This document shows positions 23,570 to 32,693 of a DNA stretch of 33,155 nt, in pieces. Each line of letters starts with the position of its first letter. Position 1 is the stretch's first letter. The position numbers were made by a program, and so were the translations under genes. The DNA comes from Welwitschia mirabilis. Lineage: Eukaryota; Gnetophyta; Gnetopsida; Welwitschiales. The stretch covers positions 217,257,370-217,290,524 of the forward strand of contig JBOZIK010000001.1 of NCBI GenBank assembly GCA_051453625.1, given 5' to 3'. The notes under the pieces are model-generated. The model had not been told where the DNA came from and did not search any database. It saw only the letters and a program-made list of their open reading frames with translations.

Positions 23570-24830
23570 CAAATAAAAAATCCATAGGCAACATAGTGGA
23601 TAGGAACTCTGATGTGTATGCTAAATAGTCATCTAAAATGCCATCACCAAAAAAAATGGAATTTGTCATATAGGCATCATTAAGTATCTAGAGATTCTTA
23701 TCATATGTTACCTACAAAGATGGTATAATTAATAATGTAGCTTCAAGAGTTAGTTGGATAAATAATTCATACAACTAATTATATTAGTATGATGCGATCT
23801 AGTCTTGTCTATGAAAAAGAAGGATTAAACCTTGAGATTTTATATGAATTATAGATCATAAAATAAGATAATGATTAAATTAAGTATCCCTTACCTTGTA
23901 TAATGATTTGTTTGATTATTTGAATTAGGTTAAGTTATTCTAAAATGTTAACATTATTTGAAAATGTTACTAGATGATAATAAAGTAGGACGATATTTTC
24001 AAGATGACATTTAGAATATGCATGATATGATTTCATTATGATGCCATTTGGATTCAAAAATAATCTTGCAATATTTATGAGCATTATGAATAAGATTTTT
24101 TAATCTTGTTTAGATAATTTTTTTAATTGTTATCATAAATAATATTTTGATTTACTCAAAGACAAAATAAGAAGATGTAGCACATTCAAGAATTCTTTCA
24201 TAGGTCTCAACTTGACATAATCTCTATGCAATTCCTAGTAAGTGTAAATTATGAAAAGAAGAGTTTAAGTTTTTATTTTATTTAATAAATTAATAAATAA
24301 TAAGTAGATGTTAAAAAATTAAGTCTATAAACTCCTAGATAGTTCTATAAAATGTAATTAAATTTTATAACTTTTGTAGCTTAACAGGTTATTATAGATG
24401 ATTTGTATAAGAATTTTCATAAATGACAACATGATTGATTATACTTTTTGAGAAAAAAGAAGTTTATTTAAATGAAAAAATGTGAAATTGAGCTTAGGAA
24501 ATTACTAATTAATAGTTATTATTGGTTATGATAGATAGTTAAAGATGTTTTTTGTATAATAAGGGATTGTTTATGGCTTAACATAAGATAAATGGATAAT
24601 TATATGTTATTCTTATTGAATAAATTAACATAAAAAAGGTTAGCCTAGTTTTGACTTGGAATCAGTAATAGCAGTTTAGGCATTAAAGATTTAAAAACAC
24701 TACTTATGTAAAAGCAATTCAAAGTTAGATAAATAATTAGAGTATATATTCTCTTATATACATTATAGCCATCATGAAAGGAGATGGATTTAGATACTAA
24801 GTGTTCATTACTTTAGAATTAGGTATTGTA
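23570..24830 (+). pseudogene. Ty3/gypsy reverse transcriptase-RNase H relic
   Basis: Plus-strand translation across frameshifts and stops follows plant Ty3/gypsy Pol. Pieces in order: KMPSPKKMEFVI at about 23635-23670 (the pre-RT linker); KKKD-x-TLRFYMNYR at about 23815-23855; DLFDYLN near 23910; KMTFRICMI near 24005; MMPFGFKNNLAIFM at about 24040-24080; INNILIYSK at about 24135-24165, where the two catalytic Asp are both Asn; LYAIPSKCK near 24220-24245; LTGYYR near 24385; FDLESVIAV-x-ALKI-x-KHYL at about 24650-24710; and ERRW near 24780 (RNase H end). Many stops stand where Trp is expected. It copies element RNA into DNA in related elements; this one is dead. Integrase should follow, but the TRIM block begins at 24860. 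Confidence 0.85.
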
Positions 24831-24854
24831 AAGAAAATCGTAATAAGTTCATTG

Positions 24855-24859
24855 ATTCT
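24855..24859. repeat. Left candidate target duplication
   Basis: ATTCT stands directly left of the first TRIM LTR. ATTCC stands directly right of the last LTR (25793-25797). Four of five bases match, consistent with one compound insertion 24860-25792. Confidence 0.5.
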
Positions 24860-24889
24860 TGTTGGGCCCTTTACCATCACACCAAAAGC
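24860..24889 (-). repeat. TRIM LTR, first copy (cut by gap)
   Basis: The 30 visible bases begin TGTTGGGCCC and continue TTTACCATCACACCAAAAGC, nearly identical to the starts of the other two LTRs (25472 and 25678). The remaining 75-85 bases would fall in the N run. Confidence 0.85.
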
Positions 24890-25002
24890 NNNNNNNNNNN
24901 NNNNNNNNNNNNNNNNNNNNNNNNNNNNNNNNNNNNNNNNNNNNNNNNNNNNNNNNNNNNNNNNNNNNNNNNNNNNNNNNNNNNNNNNNNNNNNNNNNNN
25001 NN
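24890..25002. other. Assembly gap, 113 N
   Basis: Sequence unknown. It begins inside a TRIM LTR and ends inside a copia reverse-transcriptase fragment, so the missing DNA is repetitive. Frames running across it are not evidence of coding. Confidence 0.99.
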
Positions 25003-25468
25003 TTGCATTGTCTTACCAAGTACAAGGCAAGACTTATGGTAAAGGGTCTTAAACAAAATTTCACTGAGATCTTTTCTTCCATCGTTAAACAATCTTCTAG
25101 CAAAATTGCTTTATCTTTGACTACCTATTTGGATCTGCAACCAAAGCAGCTAGATGTTAAAACTACATTCTTGTAGGAGGATCTAGAAGAAGAAACATGT
25201 ATGATTCAACCAAAAGGTTTTGTTGATCTCAAGCATCCCAAGCTCATATGTAGTCTCAGGAAAAGTATACATGGTGTTAAACAAGGCTCAAGGCCATGGT
25301 ATAAGAAGTTTCATTCATTTACAAAAGTGCAACAATGCAACAAATGCAAAATAGACTACTGTGTTTACTTCTCCACGCAAGGGGAAGGTAAGTTCACTTT
25401 GTTGTTTTTGTATGTTGATGATATGTTTATAACCAAAAATGGTAAGGGAAAAATGAAAAGCTTGAAAT
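25003..25468 (+). pseudogene. Ty1/copia reverse transcriptase fragment (RVT_2 type)
   Basis: A single frame of about 155 codons with only one stop (TAG at 25174-25176) follows copia-type reverse transcriptase. Motifs in order: KYKARLMVKGLKQ near 25017-25055; EIFSSIVK near 25066-25090; QLDVKTTFL at about 25147-25173; then LEEE; IHGVKQGSRPWYKKF at about 25269-25313; and YVDD (catalytic) at 25411-25422. Upstream residues are lost in the gap, and the protein is cut at 25471 by a TRIM LTR. The RNase H part is not visible here. It is far better preserved than the gypsy and LINE relics nearby. In a full element this domain would copy RNA to DNA in virus-like particles. It lies antisense to the TRIM, which suggests capture. 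Confidence 0.9.
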
Positions 25469-25471
25469 GTG

Positions 25472-25577
25472 TGCTAGGCCGTTTACCATCACACCAAAAG
25501 CCATGACTTAGGTAGAAATTGGAACCCTCTATATTTACCCACTCCTTGGGATAGGGATGTGAAGCACATGCCCAACA
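25472..25577 (-). repeat. TRIM LTR, second copy (3' LTR of the complete TRIM)
   Basis: It is 106 bp, TGCTAGGCC...GCCCAACA on the plus strand, and aligns with 25678-25792. The first bases differ from the other copies by a few changes (TGCTAGGCCG against TGTTAGGCCC). Confidence 0.88.
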
Positions 25578-25590
25578 ATCTCCCCCTTGA
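25578..25590 (-). other. TRIM polypurine tract
   Basis: The minus strand reads TCAAGGGGGAGAT directly before the LTR start (TGTTGGGC). Confidence 0.85.
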
Positions 25591-25660
25591 TCCACATGCC
25601 AAGTGCTCACATGAACCAGGAAGGCATCGGAGAGACTCAAACCCAAGACCTGCTAATAAC
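25591..25660 (-). other. TRIM interior with a B-box-like motif
   Basis: The interior between LTRs is only about 100 bp and non-coding, as expected for TRIMs. On the minus strand GGTTTGAGTCT (about 25643-25633) resembles a Pol III internal B box (GGTTCGANTCC) with two C-to-T changes. No A box was found at a proper distance, so promoter function is doubtful. Confidence 0.55.
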
Positions 25661-25675
25661 CTTGGCTCTATACCA
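25661..25675 (-). other. TRIM primer-binding site
   Basis: The minus strand reads TGGTATAGAGCCAAG, matching the initiator-Met tRNA complement TGGTATCAGAGCC except for one missing C. It lies two bases inside the 5' LTR end. Confidence 0.87.
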
Positions 25676-25677
25676 AT

Positions 25678-25792
25678 TGTTAGGCCCTTTACCATCACCC
25701 CAAAAGCCATGAATGTTAGTGGAATCTAGTAAACTAAAACCCATTACATTTACTCACTTTTAGGTCTAGGCATGAGAACCGCACACCCAACA
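25678..25792 (-). repeat. TRIM LTR, third copy (5' LTR of the complete TRIM)
   Basis: It is 115 bp, TGTTAGGCCC...CCCAACA on the plus strand. It aligns with 25472-25577 along its length, with substitutions and small indels. ATTCC follows at 25793-25797. Confidence 0.88.
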
Positions 25793-26040
25793 ATTCCTTA
25801 AGCTAAAGATCATATATGAAATCCATGATAGTATTTTGAGATATAAGAATTACTCTAAGCATTACAACATGATTAATTTATGAAAGACTTAAGTGAGGAT
25901 AAGAAATACTAGAATGAGGTTATCAATTCACATGAGAGGGATTACTATTATTTAAGGGATTACAAAAATATAATTACTTTCTTTTCTATAATAGTAAGTA
26001 TCCTTATATGATCCTTCTGCATCATATTTCTTCTCTTTAA
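25793..26040 (+). other. Decayed flank of the TRIM block, possibly pol-derived
   Basis: One plus-strand frame at about 25875-25975 gives FMKDLSEDKKY and, after a stop, NEVINSHERDYYYLRDY. This could be a copia stretch after the YVDD block (an MKDLG-like motif) or gypsy sequence downstream of RNase H. If the TRIM block is one insertion into the gypsy relic, the second reading is simpler. I cannot decide by eye. Confidence 0.35.
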
Positions 26041-26061
26041 AAATGAGCTTTTTTTTAACCC

Positions 26062-26139
26062 AGAGGGAGGGAGGATGGGGAGGCGGTTTGTGTGGCAGGT
26101 GGGGGTGGGGGGACGGGGGCGAGGGGGGGAGGGGAAGTA
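26062..26139 (+). other. G-rich island with G-quadruplex potential
   Basis: A plus-strand stretch of G runs lies in AT-rich DNA: GGGAGGGAGGATGGGGAGG at about 26065-26083, then runs of 4 to 7 G separated by one to three bases at about 26099-26134. The second part fits the G3+N1-7 quadruplex pattern at least once. A proline-rich frame on the minus strand here is only the translation of the C runs. Confidence 0.85.
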
Positions 26140-26489
26140 CTGCAGCATGAGCATCCTCACTAAAATGTTTCAACTTTACACATGAAGGTAAGCTCTCCTA
26201 ATAAACAAATGGATCCTTCTCATTATCACGCATTAGATCATCCATAGCTAGTCCATCTCCCATGATCTCCATGTTATTAAATGTAAGGTAGAATTTATGA
26301 TTTCAAGGCTTTTCTTCTTGTTATGTCTTGAAACATGCTCTCTTACTTCAACATAATTCTCAAACAAGTTTTTTCTTACTAGAGTATGTCTTCTTTAGTA
26401 ATTCTCAATCCTTACATGAGATATTTTCTTGCTTATTCTCTACTTCTTTGAATGCTTGTAATTAACTTAAAAAATATTACTTCTTAGTA

Positions 26490-26592
26490 AATCTCTAATA
26501 CCAATTTTTGGACCCATTGCTATCACATTAAAATTCATGACTTAACTAGAATTGAAGCCCTTTCACTCTTACTTATTCTAATTTGTTAAAAC
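26490..26592 (-). repeat. Older LTR and primer-binding site of the same TRIM family
   Basis: From about 26506 the text TTTTTGGACCCATTGCTATCACA and the following 70 bases align with the start of the TRIM LTRs (25472, 25678), including ATGACTTAACTAGAA against ATGACTTAGGTAGAA. Just before it, CTCTAATACCAAT (26492-26504) matches the primer-binding region on the minus strand. No interior or second LTR is visible, so this is a decayed partial copy. Confidence 0.65.
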
Positions 26593-29500
26593 TCTAAAGA
26601 CATAATTGACAAACATATAAATTAGAGCAAAAATAATTCTAAATTCATAGGACCTTTGAAAATGTTAAGAAAATTAGGAATTTATCTTATTAAGTTACTA
26701 TTCCTGTGATTTTAATGCTCAAACACAAGAAGTCATGCACTATGGTCCTATTTTCAAGGCTAAAATAATGTCATTTAATTGTAATATTTCATTTTATTTT
26801 GTCTCATCCAATATTATTGTGATGTGTAGGAACATCTTAAACATCCATCAAAGATTTATTTTAGTTTAGTAAATAAAATCCAAATAAGGTAGTTGCATTT
26901 CTATCTTATTGATGCACCTGATGTTCTCATTAACTTGTCAATTAATCTTGAAAATATATGATTCTACTTTTTGATTTATTTTAGGTCTTTAATAACTAAA
27001 TACCCTTTCCTTTAATTGTTTATAGTTCTGTCTAATTAAGTTTAGTTAAATTTAAGAGGAACTTGCCTACTAGTCAAAGAAAGTTGTAATGTTTGAAACC
27101 TAATAAAAAAGTGAAATTACTTTTATTTTAGACTCTTTTGCTTTACTTTGTATTCAAAAATAGTATTAGAGAATTTAGGATGTCTCTTGATGTGATTCTT
27201 TAGAGCCTCTTACTGAATTCTTAAGAACATTTTTTTTTCTTATCCTTTTTCATGCATTGCACGCATTATTTTTTTTTTGTGGAATCAATTTTGAAAATTC
27301 CATTTACACTTGGTTGTTTTATCTTTAAATTTTTCTTATTATATTTTTAAAAATTTATTATTTTTTTTTGTATTTTACACTTAAATTGAAAAATAAATAT
27401 AGAACTAAAGTCCTAGTGTGAAGGTATAGTAATGCTCCTATAAATTTATAATTGTTAGTTCAATTATTTAACAATAGGTCTTTTAAGGTGCCTCTAAGCT
27501 TGTGTCTTCTCCCCTATTCAACTATACCAAAGAGATTGCTTATCATGCCTTTCTATGCTATGCTTTCATAGTGTCATTCATAGATAAGGGTTTTCATTAT
27601 AGGTATGCATATTATTACCTCTATGATATTTATATCATTGGTCATATCCCTACCACAAACTATGTGCCTCTACCACAATCACTTTCAGAGATGAGGATTT
27701 ACTTATTGATTTGCATCTTAGCACCTTTGTGACAAATCTAATCATCGATATTAATTATCTAAAAAGATAATAAAATATCCTTTCTTTAGGTGTTTTCTGT
27801 GCCAACATTAGTCATTGCTTCTATATTTCACATAGTATTCTTTGCTAGAAACTTTAATTCTAAACTACTTTTCTTTTGGGATTTAATTAGCCACCTCATC
27901 AAGGTTATAGGTAACTTCATAAGAAGCATCAAAACATTTTTGTTCTAGAGTATTAGCATGTATTTCTGATGAAAGTTCTCAATAGTTAATATTTTCCTCA
28001 TACTATCTTAATTTGCCTTGCTTTTTAATCAAAGACTCTTCTTTAAAGTAATAGTTAGGCTCATCTTCACCATAATCATCTACTAGTGAGGATGTTGCAT
28101 TAGCAAGTTTATACATTTCTCCTAACATATTAATGTTGTAAGTCAAATAATTACTAAAGATCTTAGATAAGTCCTTTATATTGGTTTTGTTTGAACTATT
28201 TATTTTCCTCATCACTAAAATTCCTCTAGATTTTAAGCTCTTCTAGATTTCCTTGAAAATGAACAAGTATCATACCTCTTAAGTAGATTCATTACATAAA
28301 TTATTCATAATCATGTAAGATTAGTTACTTTATTATAAAATTTCTATTTCCTTACACACATGTAACTGCTATGAAGCATTTAGCTCTTTCTTAAGCACAT
28401 GCAACATTTTTCATATTGTTGAACATTCTTATAATTTTTAAGTGTTTTAGAAATATTTTGAACTATTTGGAGATTAATTTAAGTTAGAATTTAAATTAAA
28501 ATATACTTATACTTTGTTTTTACTCACTTAAAGATCAATTTTAACTTCTAATATAGATAAATCAAGTTAAGTTTTGGATGCGATCAAAATCCACTTAACT
28601 ATACCAAGATCAACTCTTTTTTTTTCTTGTCTTTTTCTTTTTCTTTTTCTTTTTTACCCTTAATTTTAACTTAAGACACCTAAAAGTTTTATTTTTTTTC
28701 TAAGGCTTAGAATTGGAAGTTACTATCCTCTTAAAGACATTCCACTCTTTAGTACCATTAAGTCTTAGTTAGCAATATGTATAAGAAGCCTTATATTAAT
28801 AGAGATCCATGTTAGGCTATGTTGCTTTTTAATCTTACTATTTCCTTTTTATCTATCAGAACTATCTAGTTTTAGTCATACGAAAAACCATGTTTATATT
28901 AAGTGAAAACATCTAAGGCATTCTAATATCCAAATTTTCCACACATCCTAGTAATTAAGGGTGTACTAAGTAAAAATCAGAGGCACAATGGTATCACTTA
29001 CTTAGATATTATTACTAAGTTAAGAAGGAGGCATCAGTGTAATCACTTAAAGTTTATAAATTCCAAGGTATAGGTAGGTTACTAATATTGTGTTCTATTA
29101 TTCTTTAAAAGGGACATGTTATTAAGATAACTAGACATGATAAATAATTTTGAAACCCTACTTATGTAATTTAAACCTCATTCTTTTATTTTTTAAGTAG
29201 CAAGATTTAACCACTTAGAAGGGACATTATTCATTATCTTTCTTGGAAGCAACATATAAAACTAATAATTATTTTACTAATTTCATTCAGTATATTAGAT
29301 TATTTCATTAAAATATATCTCATACACATAAGGATATATAATCAAATTATATTTGTTCTTCCTTTAGGCATGATAATTTAGCACATTTTTAAGGATCATT
29401 TTGATTATTCATTACTTTGTTATAGTTTAGATAGGTTAGTTGAATTTTGAATGTTATTAATATTTCTTTCAATTAACTAAACTAGTTTTTTACCACCTTA

Positions 29501-30893
29501 ATGTAGATTTGAAATTTTTTTCATTTTCTTTCTTTTTGGGACATTTAGATTATTCAAATTTGTAGATATGAATAAGTTTCATTATAAATTAACTATATGT
29601 TATAAGGTATCATCCTTTGTATTGTTCTATTTTTGTTATGGCCATATAAAAGAAAAGGTTCTAGAACTTATTAGATTTCTTCACTCTTATAATGATGATT
29701 GAAGTCATGATGAACATATGCATTAGTCATTAGGATGACCAAACTTAGGAAAAGTGACATAAACATTTCATTTCAATAGTGTAGATCTCTGGATTTAATA
29801 GTGACTTCTTTAGCTAGAAACATGTACAATTCTAGATCCAAGATGATGGAGATGCTTATAAACTTATGATTGTAAATTAACTAAGATTATGCATAAATTT
29901 GTTACTTCTCAACATAAGAAGCTTGTGGGTAGAAAAAAATAAGTTTTAATAATTTTATAACTTTATGAAAGATCTTATATGCCAAAAACAATTTGGAGCT
30001 AAATATTTGCATTAAATGAATATCTTGCATTATGAAAAAGGGTAAAATGTAATAATTGCTTGAAAAAATGACTTATATCAAGGTAAAACTTGTAGAACAT
30101 TACCCATAAAAGCAAGTTTGGAATTACTATGTTAACTTGGTCAAATGTCATTTAAAGGGTTCATCTTTGTATAATTAAGCAACTATTTAAAAAGATACAT
30201 AATTCATTAAGGAAGGATTTAATAGTGATTGAATCATAGTTTCATTTCATTAGCTTCTTCTTCTATATGACTACCTTTAAAGTATTACATTTTCATAAAT
30301 CAAAACTAAAAAGATTCTAAGGAAAGATTTATCGTTTCAATGTTAACTATAATGATAATAGGAAGAAATCTTAGAAATCATAAAATTATTTTTCTTATGA
30401 GTGGAATCACTCAAAGCCAAAGATGAAATTAAACTAATATAATCTTACTCTTAAATAGAATAATTATTTAACTCCTAATTTAGGTATAGTTACTAATGAT
30501 TCCAATTATTCTAACTCCTATAAATGCTATGTAACTAATCCATTTTTTTTTAATCAAGAATTTTTATGTATGTGAGAACATATTTTTCATGATGAAACTT
30601 GGATTTTTAATATTACTGCTATAAAGCACATGATCTTTAGCAGTGATTACTGTGATAAGTTCATAGTAAAACCTAGTTAGTTTTATTTTTCCTATAAATA
30701 AAATCATAGTTTTCGTTGAGCATCATGGTTTAGTTACTTTTGAATTTTCATTCTTTTTTAAGTTAAGTAATTAATAGTATTTTGTTTTTCCTTCTTTACA
30801 CTTACATCTTCTCTTTCGCTATTCTCTTATAAGAAAAATCATTATTTTTATAACCCACATTTTGTAAGCTTTAATTAATAGAGTTTCTAAACT
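26593..30893. other. AT-rich DNA without recognisable genes
   Basis: I see no conserved domain on either strand. Open frames at 27502-27732 (plus, 76 codons) and 28003-28215 (minus, 70 codons) are the only ones of note. They have no recognisable motif and no supporting context, so I leave them uncalled. Old retroelement DNA is the likely source, from composition and surroundings. Confidence 0.5.
28617..28657 (+). repeat. Pyrimidine tract with TTTTTC repeats
   Basis: A run of T and C only, interrupted by a single G, with about four TTTTTC units. Confidence 0.88.
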
Positions 30894-31047
30894 ATGTAAT
30901 ACATTTTGATATCAATTTTANNNNNNNNNNNNNNNNNNNNNNNNNNNNNNNNNNNNNNNNNNNNNNNNNNNNNNNNNNNNNNNNNNNNNNNNNNNNNNNN
31001 NNNNNNNNNNNNNNNNNNNNATGTAATACATTTTGATATCAATTTTA
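30894..31047. other. 100-N gap flanked by an identical 27-base sequence
   Basis: Bases 30894-30920 (ATGTAATACATTTT...AATTTTA) recur exactly at 31021-31047, directly on the other side of exactly 100 N. This looks like two contig ends that overlap but were not merged, so no sequence may be missing. A true tandem repeat in the gap is the alternative. Confidence 0.9.
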
Positions 31048-31860
31048 ATAAAAACTTATAATCAATAATGTGTTATATGTCAAAAATTATAGATACTCAT
31101 AAGGTTACTTAATTATTTAATCTTAGTTTTGGGCAATTTATTATTTTAAGATATAATAATGATTATAAGAGTTTTAATATTAAATAAAATTATTTATGAT
31201 TAGGCAAGTCATTTTCCATGGTTAAATAGTTAAATTAAAAAAAATCCACTTAAAGATGTATAATAATGTCTACAAAAAAGGGCATGTGACATATTTATTT
31301 TAATCATTTATTCATGTGTCTTAAACAAGTTTTAAAAGAAACTAAAATTACTTGGTAAAAGCGAAATAATAATAACTAAGATTACTATGTTCAACTATGA
31401 TAATTTCTTACATTCAGTTATGAAATTTTCTTACAACCCATTATGACATTTTTTTTTTTACATATATTTGTGGCATTCTTTTCTTGTTATTTGTTTTGTT
31501 GATATGATGGATTATGAAGAGTGTAAACATGTGAATAAGGAGATGCACTCTTATCCATAAATTAAAAAGGATAAATGAGTAAAATTATTATGCCATGACT
31601 TTTATCCTTATTAATATTTATGAAAGTACTTTATGCATAAAATATTATTTTCTTGTTGTCTCACATGACAATTTTGAAATTGGTGGATTTGTTCTTCCAA
31701 TGAAGTTTAAATATGTTTTGGATTAATTATGAGCCTATGAAGGATTAAGAAGGATCTAGCATGAGGAAATTATGCATGTAATTAATCTTATTAATTAAAG
31801 CAAGAAAATTACTCACCCGAATCAGGTGCATGAGTCATAAATAAGATTTTTTTTATCATT
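31048..31860. other. AT-rich DNA without recognisable genes
   Basis: No coding region or known repeat recognised. Confidence 0.5.
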
Positions 31861-31866
31861 CATACA

Positions 31867-32110
31867 TCACTTTCACCTCTTGCACAAGCTCTTACAACTT
31901 CTTATTAATTAATTTTATCAATGTCATTTCTACACAAGCTCATACAACTTGTCATTGATCAATATTATCATTGTCATTCACATGTCCAAATCACTTTTAC
32001 ATAAAGTCTATCCAACTCATTATTGATTAATCTTATCACTATTATACATATCAATGTCACTTTTATATAAGTCCATTTAAATTTGTCATTAATTAATCTA
32101 ATAAAGTAAG
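31867..32110. repeat. Diverged tandem repeat, about four units of 51-67 bp
   Basis: Units share CACTTTTACACAAGCTCAT-like text, then CAACTTGTCATTGATTAATC-like and TTATCA-TGTCA text. The core (ACAAGCT / ATAAAGT / ATAAGT) recurs near 31883, 31934, 32000 and 32067. Divergence is substantial. It ends about 85 bases before a TATA box. Confidence 0.75.
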
Positions 32111-32192
32111 AGAGATTTCTTTATCTTATAAATAAATTGACGTAAATGGTATTTAACTAACTACATTAAGGACCTTTGGTATACCATATATC

Positions 32193-32200
32193 TATAAATA
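32193..32200 (+). promoter_or_regulatory. Candidate TATA box
   Basis: TATAAATA, followed by GATCCCTCTCCCTTCTTCTC, resembles a plant Pol II core promoter with a pyrimidine-rich start region about 25-35 bases downstream. Tandem repeats just upstream are common in LTR U3 promoters. The text after the next gap (GGCTAGGCACTCC near 32778-32790) also has the feel of an LTR, but no LTR ends could be found. Confidence 0.45.
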
Positions 32201-32269
32201 GATCCCTCTCCCTTCTTCTCAAACTAGTATTCTTGAAGCAAGTTTATGCTACCAAATTTTCTTCTCAAT

Positions 32270-32693
32270 NNNNNNNNNNNNNNNNNNNNNNNNNNNNNNN
32301 NNNNNNNNNNNNNNNNNNNNNNNNNNNNNNNNNNNNNNNNNNNNNNNNNNNNNNNNNNNNNNNNNNNNNNNNNNNNNNNNNNNNNNNNNNNNNNNNNNNN
32401 NNNNNNNNNNNNNNNNNNNNNNNNNNNNNNNNNNNNNNNNNNNNNNNNNNNNNNNNNNNNNNNNNNNNNNNNNNNNNNNNNNNNNNNNNNNNNNNNNNNN
32501 NNNNNNNNNNNNNNNNNNNNNNNNNNNNNNNNNNNNNNNNNNNNNNNNNNNNNNNNNNNNNNNNNNNNNNNNNNNNNNNNNNNNNNNNNNNNNNNNNNNN
32601 NNNNNNNNNNNNNNNNNNNNNNNNNNNNNNNNNNNNNNNNNNNNNNNNNNNNNNNNNNNNNNNNNNNNNNNNNNNNNNNNNNNNNNNNNNNNN
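32270..32693. other. Assembly gap, 424 N
   Basis: Sequence unknown. Long frames across this gap consist almost wholly of unknown residues and are not genes. Confidence 0.99.

Larger units (their letters stand above)
24860..25792 (-). mobile_element. Compound TRIM element with captured copia RT fragment
   Basis: The block has three copies of one short LTR in the same orientation (24860 onward, 25472-25577, 25678-25792), one TRIM interior between the last two, and a Ty1/copia reverse-transcriptase fragment between the first two. TRIM signals (primer-binding site, polypurine tract) are on the minus strand and the copia fragment is on the plus strand. The inner complete TRIM has unmatched flanks (atgtg / attcc), whereas the outer ends have near-matching ones (attct / attcc). 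That favours one compound insertion. The block is visibly less AT-rich than everything around it, which fits a younger age. A gap inside leaves the left third unseen. Independent TRIM insertions on both sides of a copia fragment remain possible. Confidence 0.6.

Noticed and set aside
24801-25103. Frames spanning the first gap on both strands
   Set aside because: Nearly half of each is unknown residues from N. Only the part after 25003 in one plus frame is real copia sequence.
25591-25660. tRNA-derived SINE, suggested by the B-box-like motif
   Set aside because: The surrounding LTRs, PBS and PPT show a TRIM, and there is no A box or 3' tail of a SINE.
25952-26173. Minus-strand frame rich in proline and histidine, like a plant extensin or proline-rich protein
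   Set aside because: It is the direct translation of the C runs opposite the G-rich island. Two overlapping frames give the same look, and no signal peptide or regular repeat motif is present.
27502-28215. Two frames of 76 and 70 codons as possible small genes
   Set aside because: No motif, no homologous partner in the window, no promoter or splice context that I can support.
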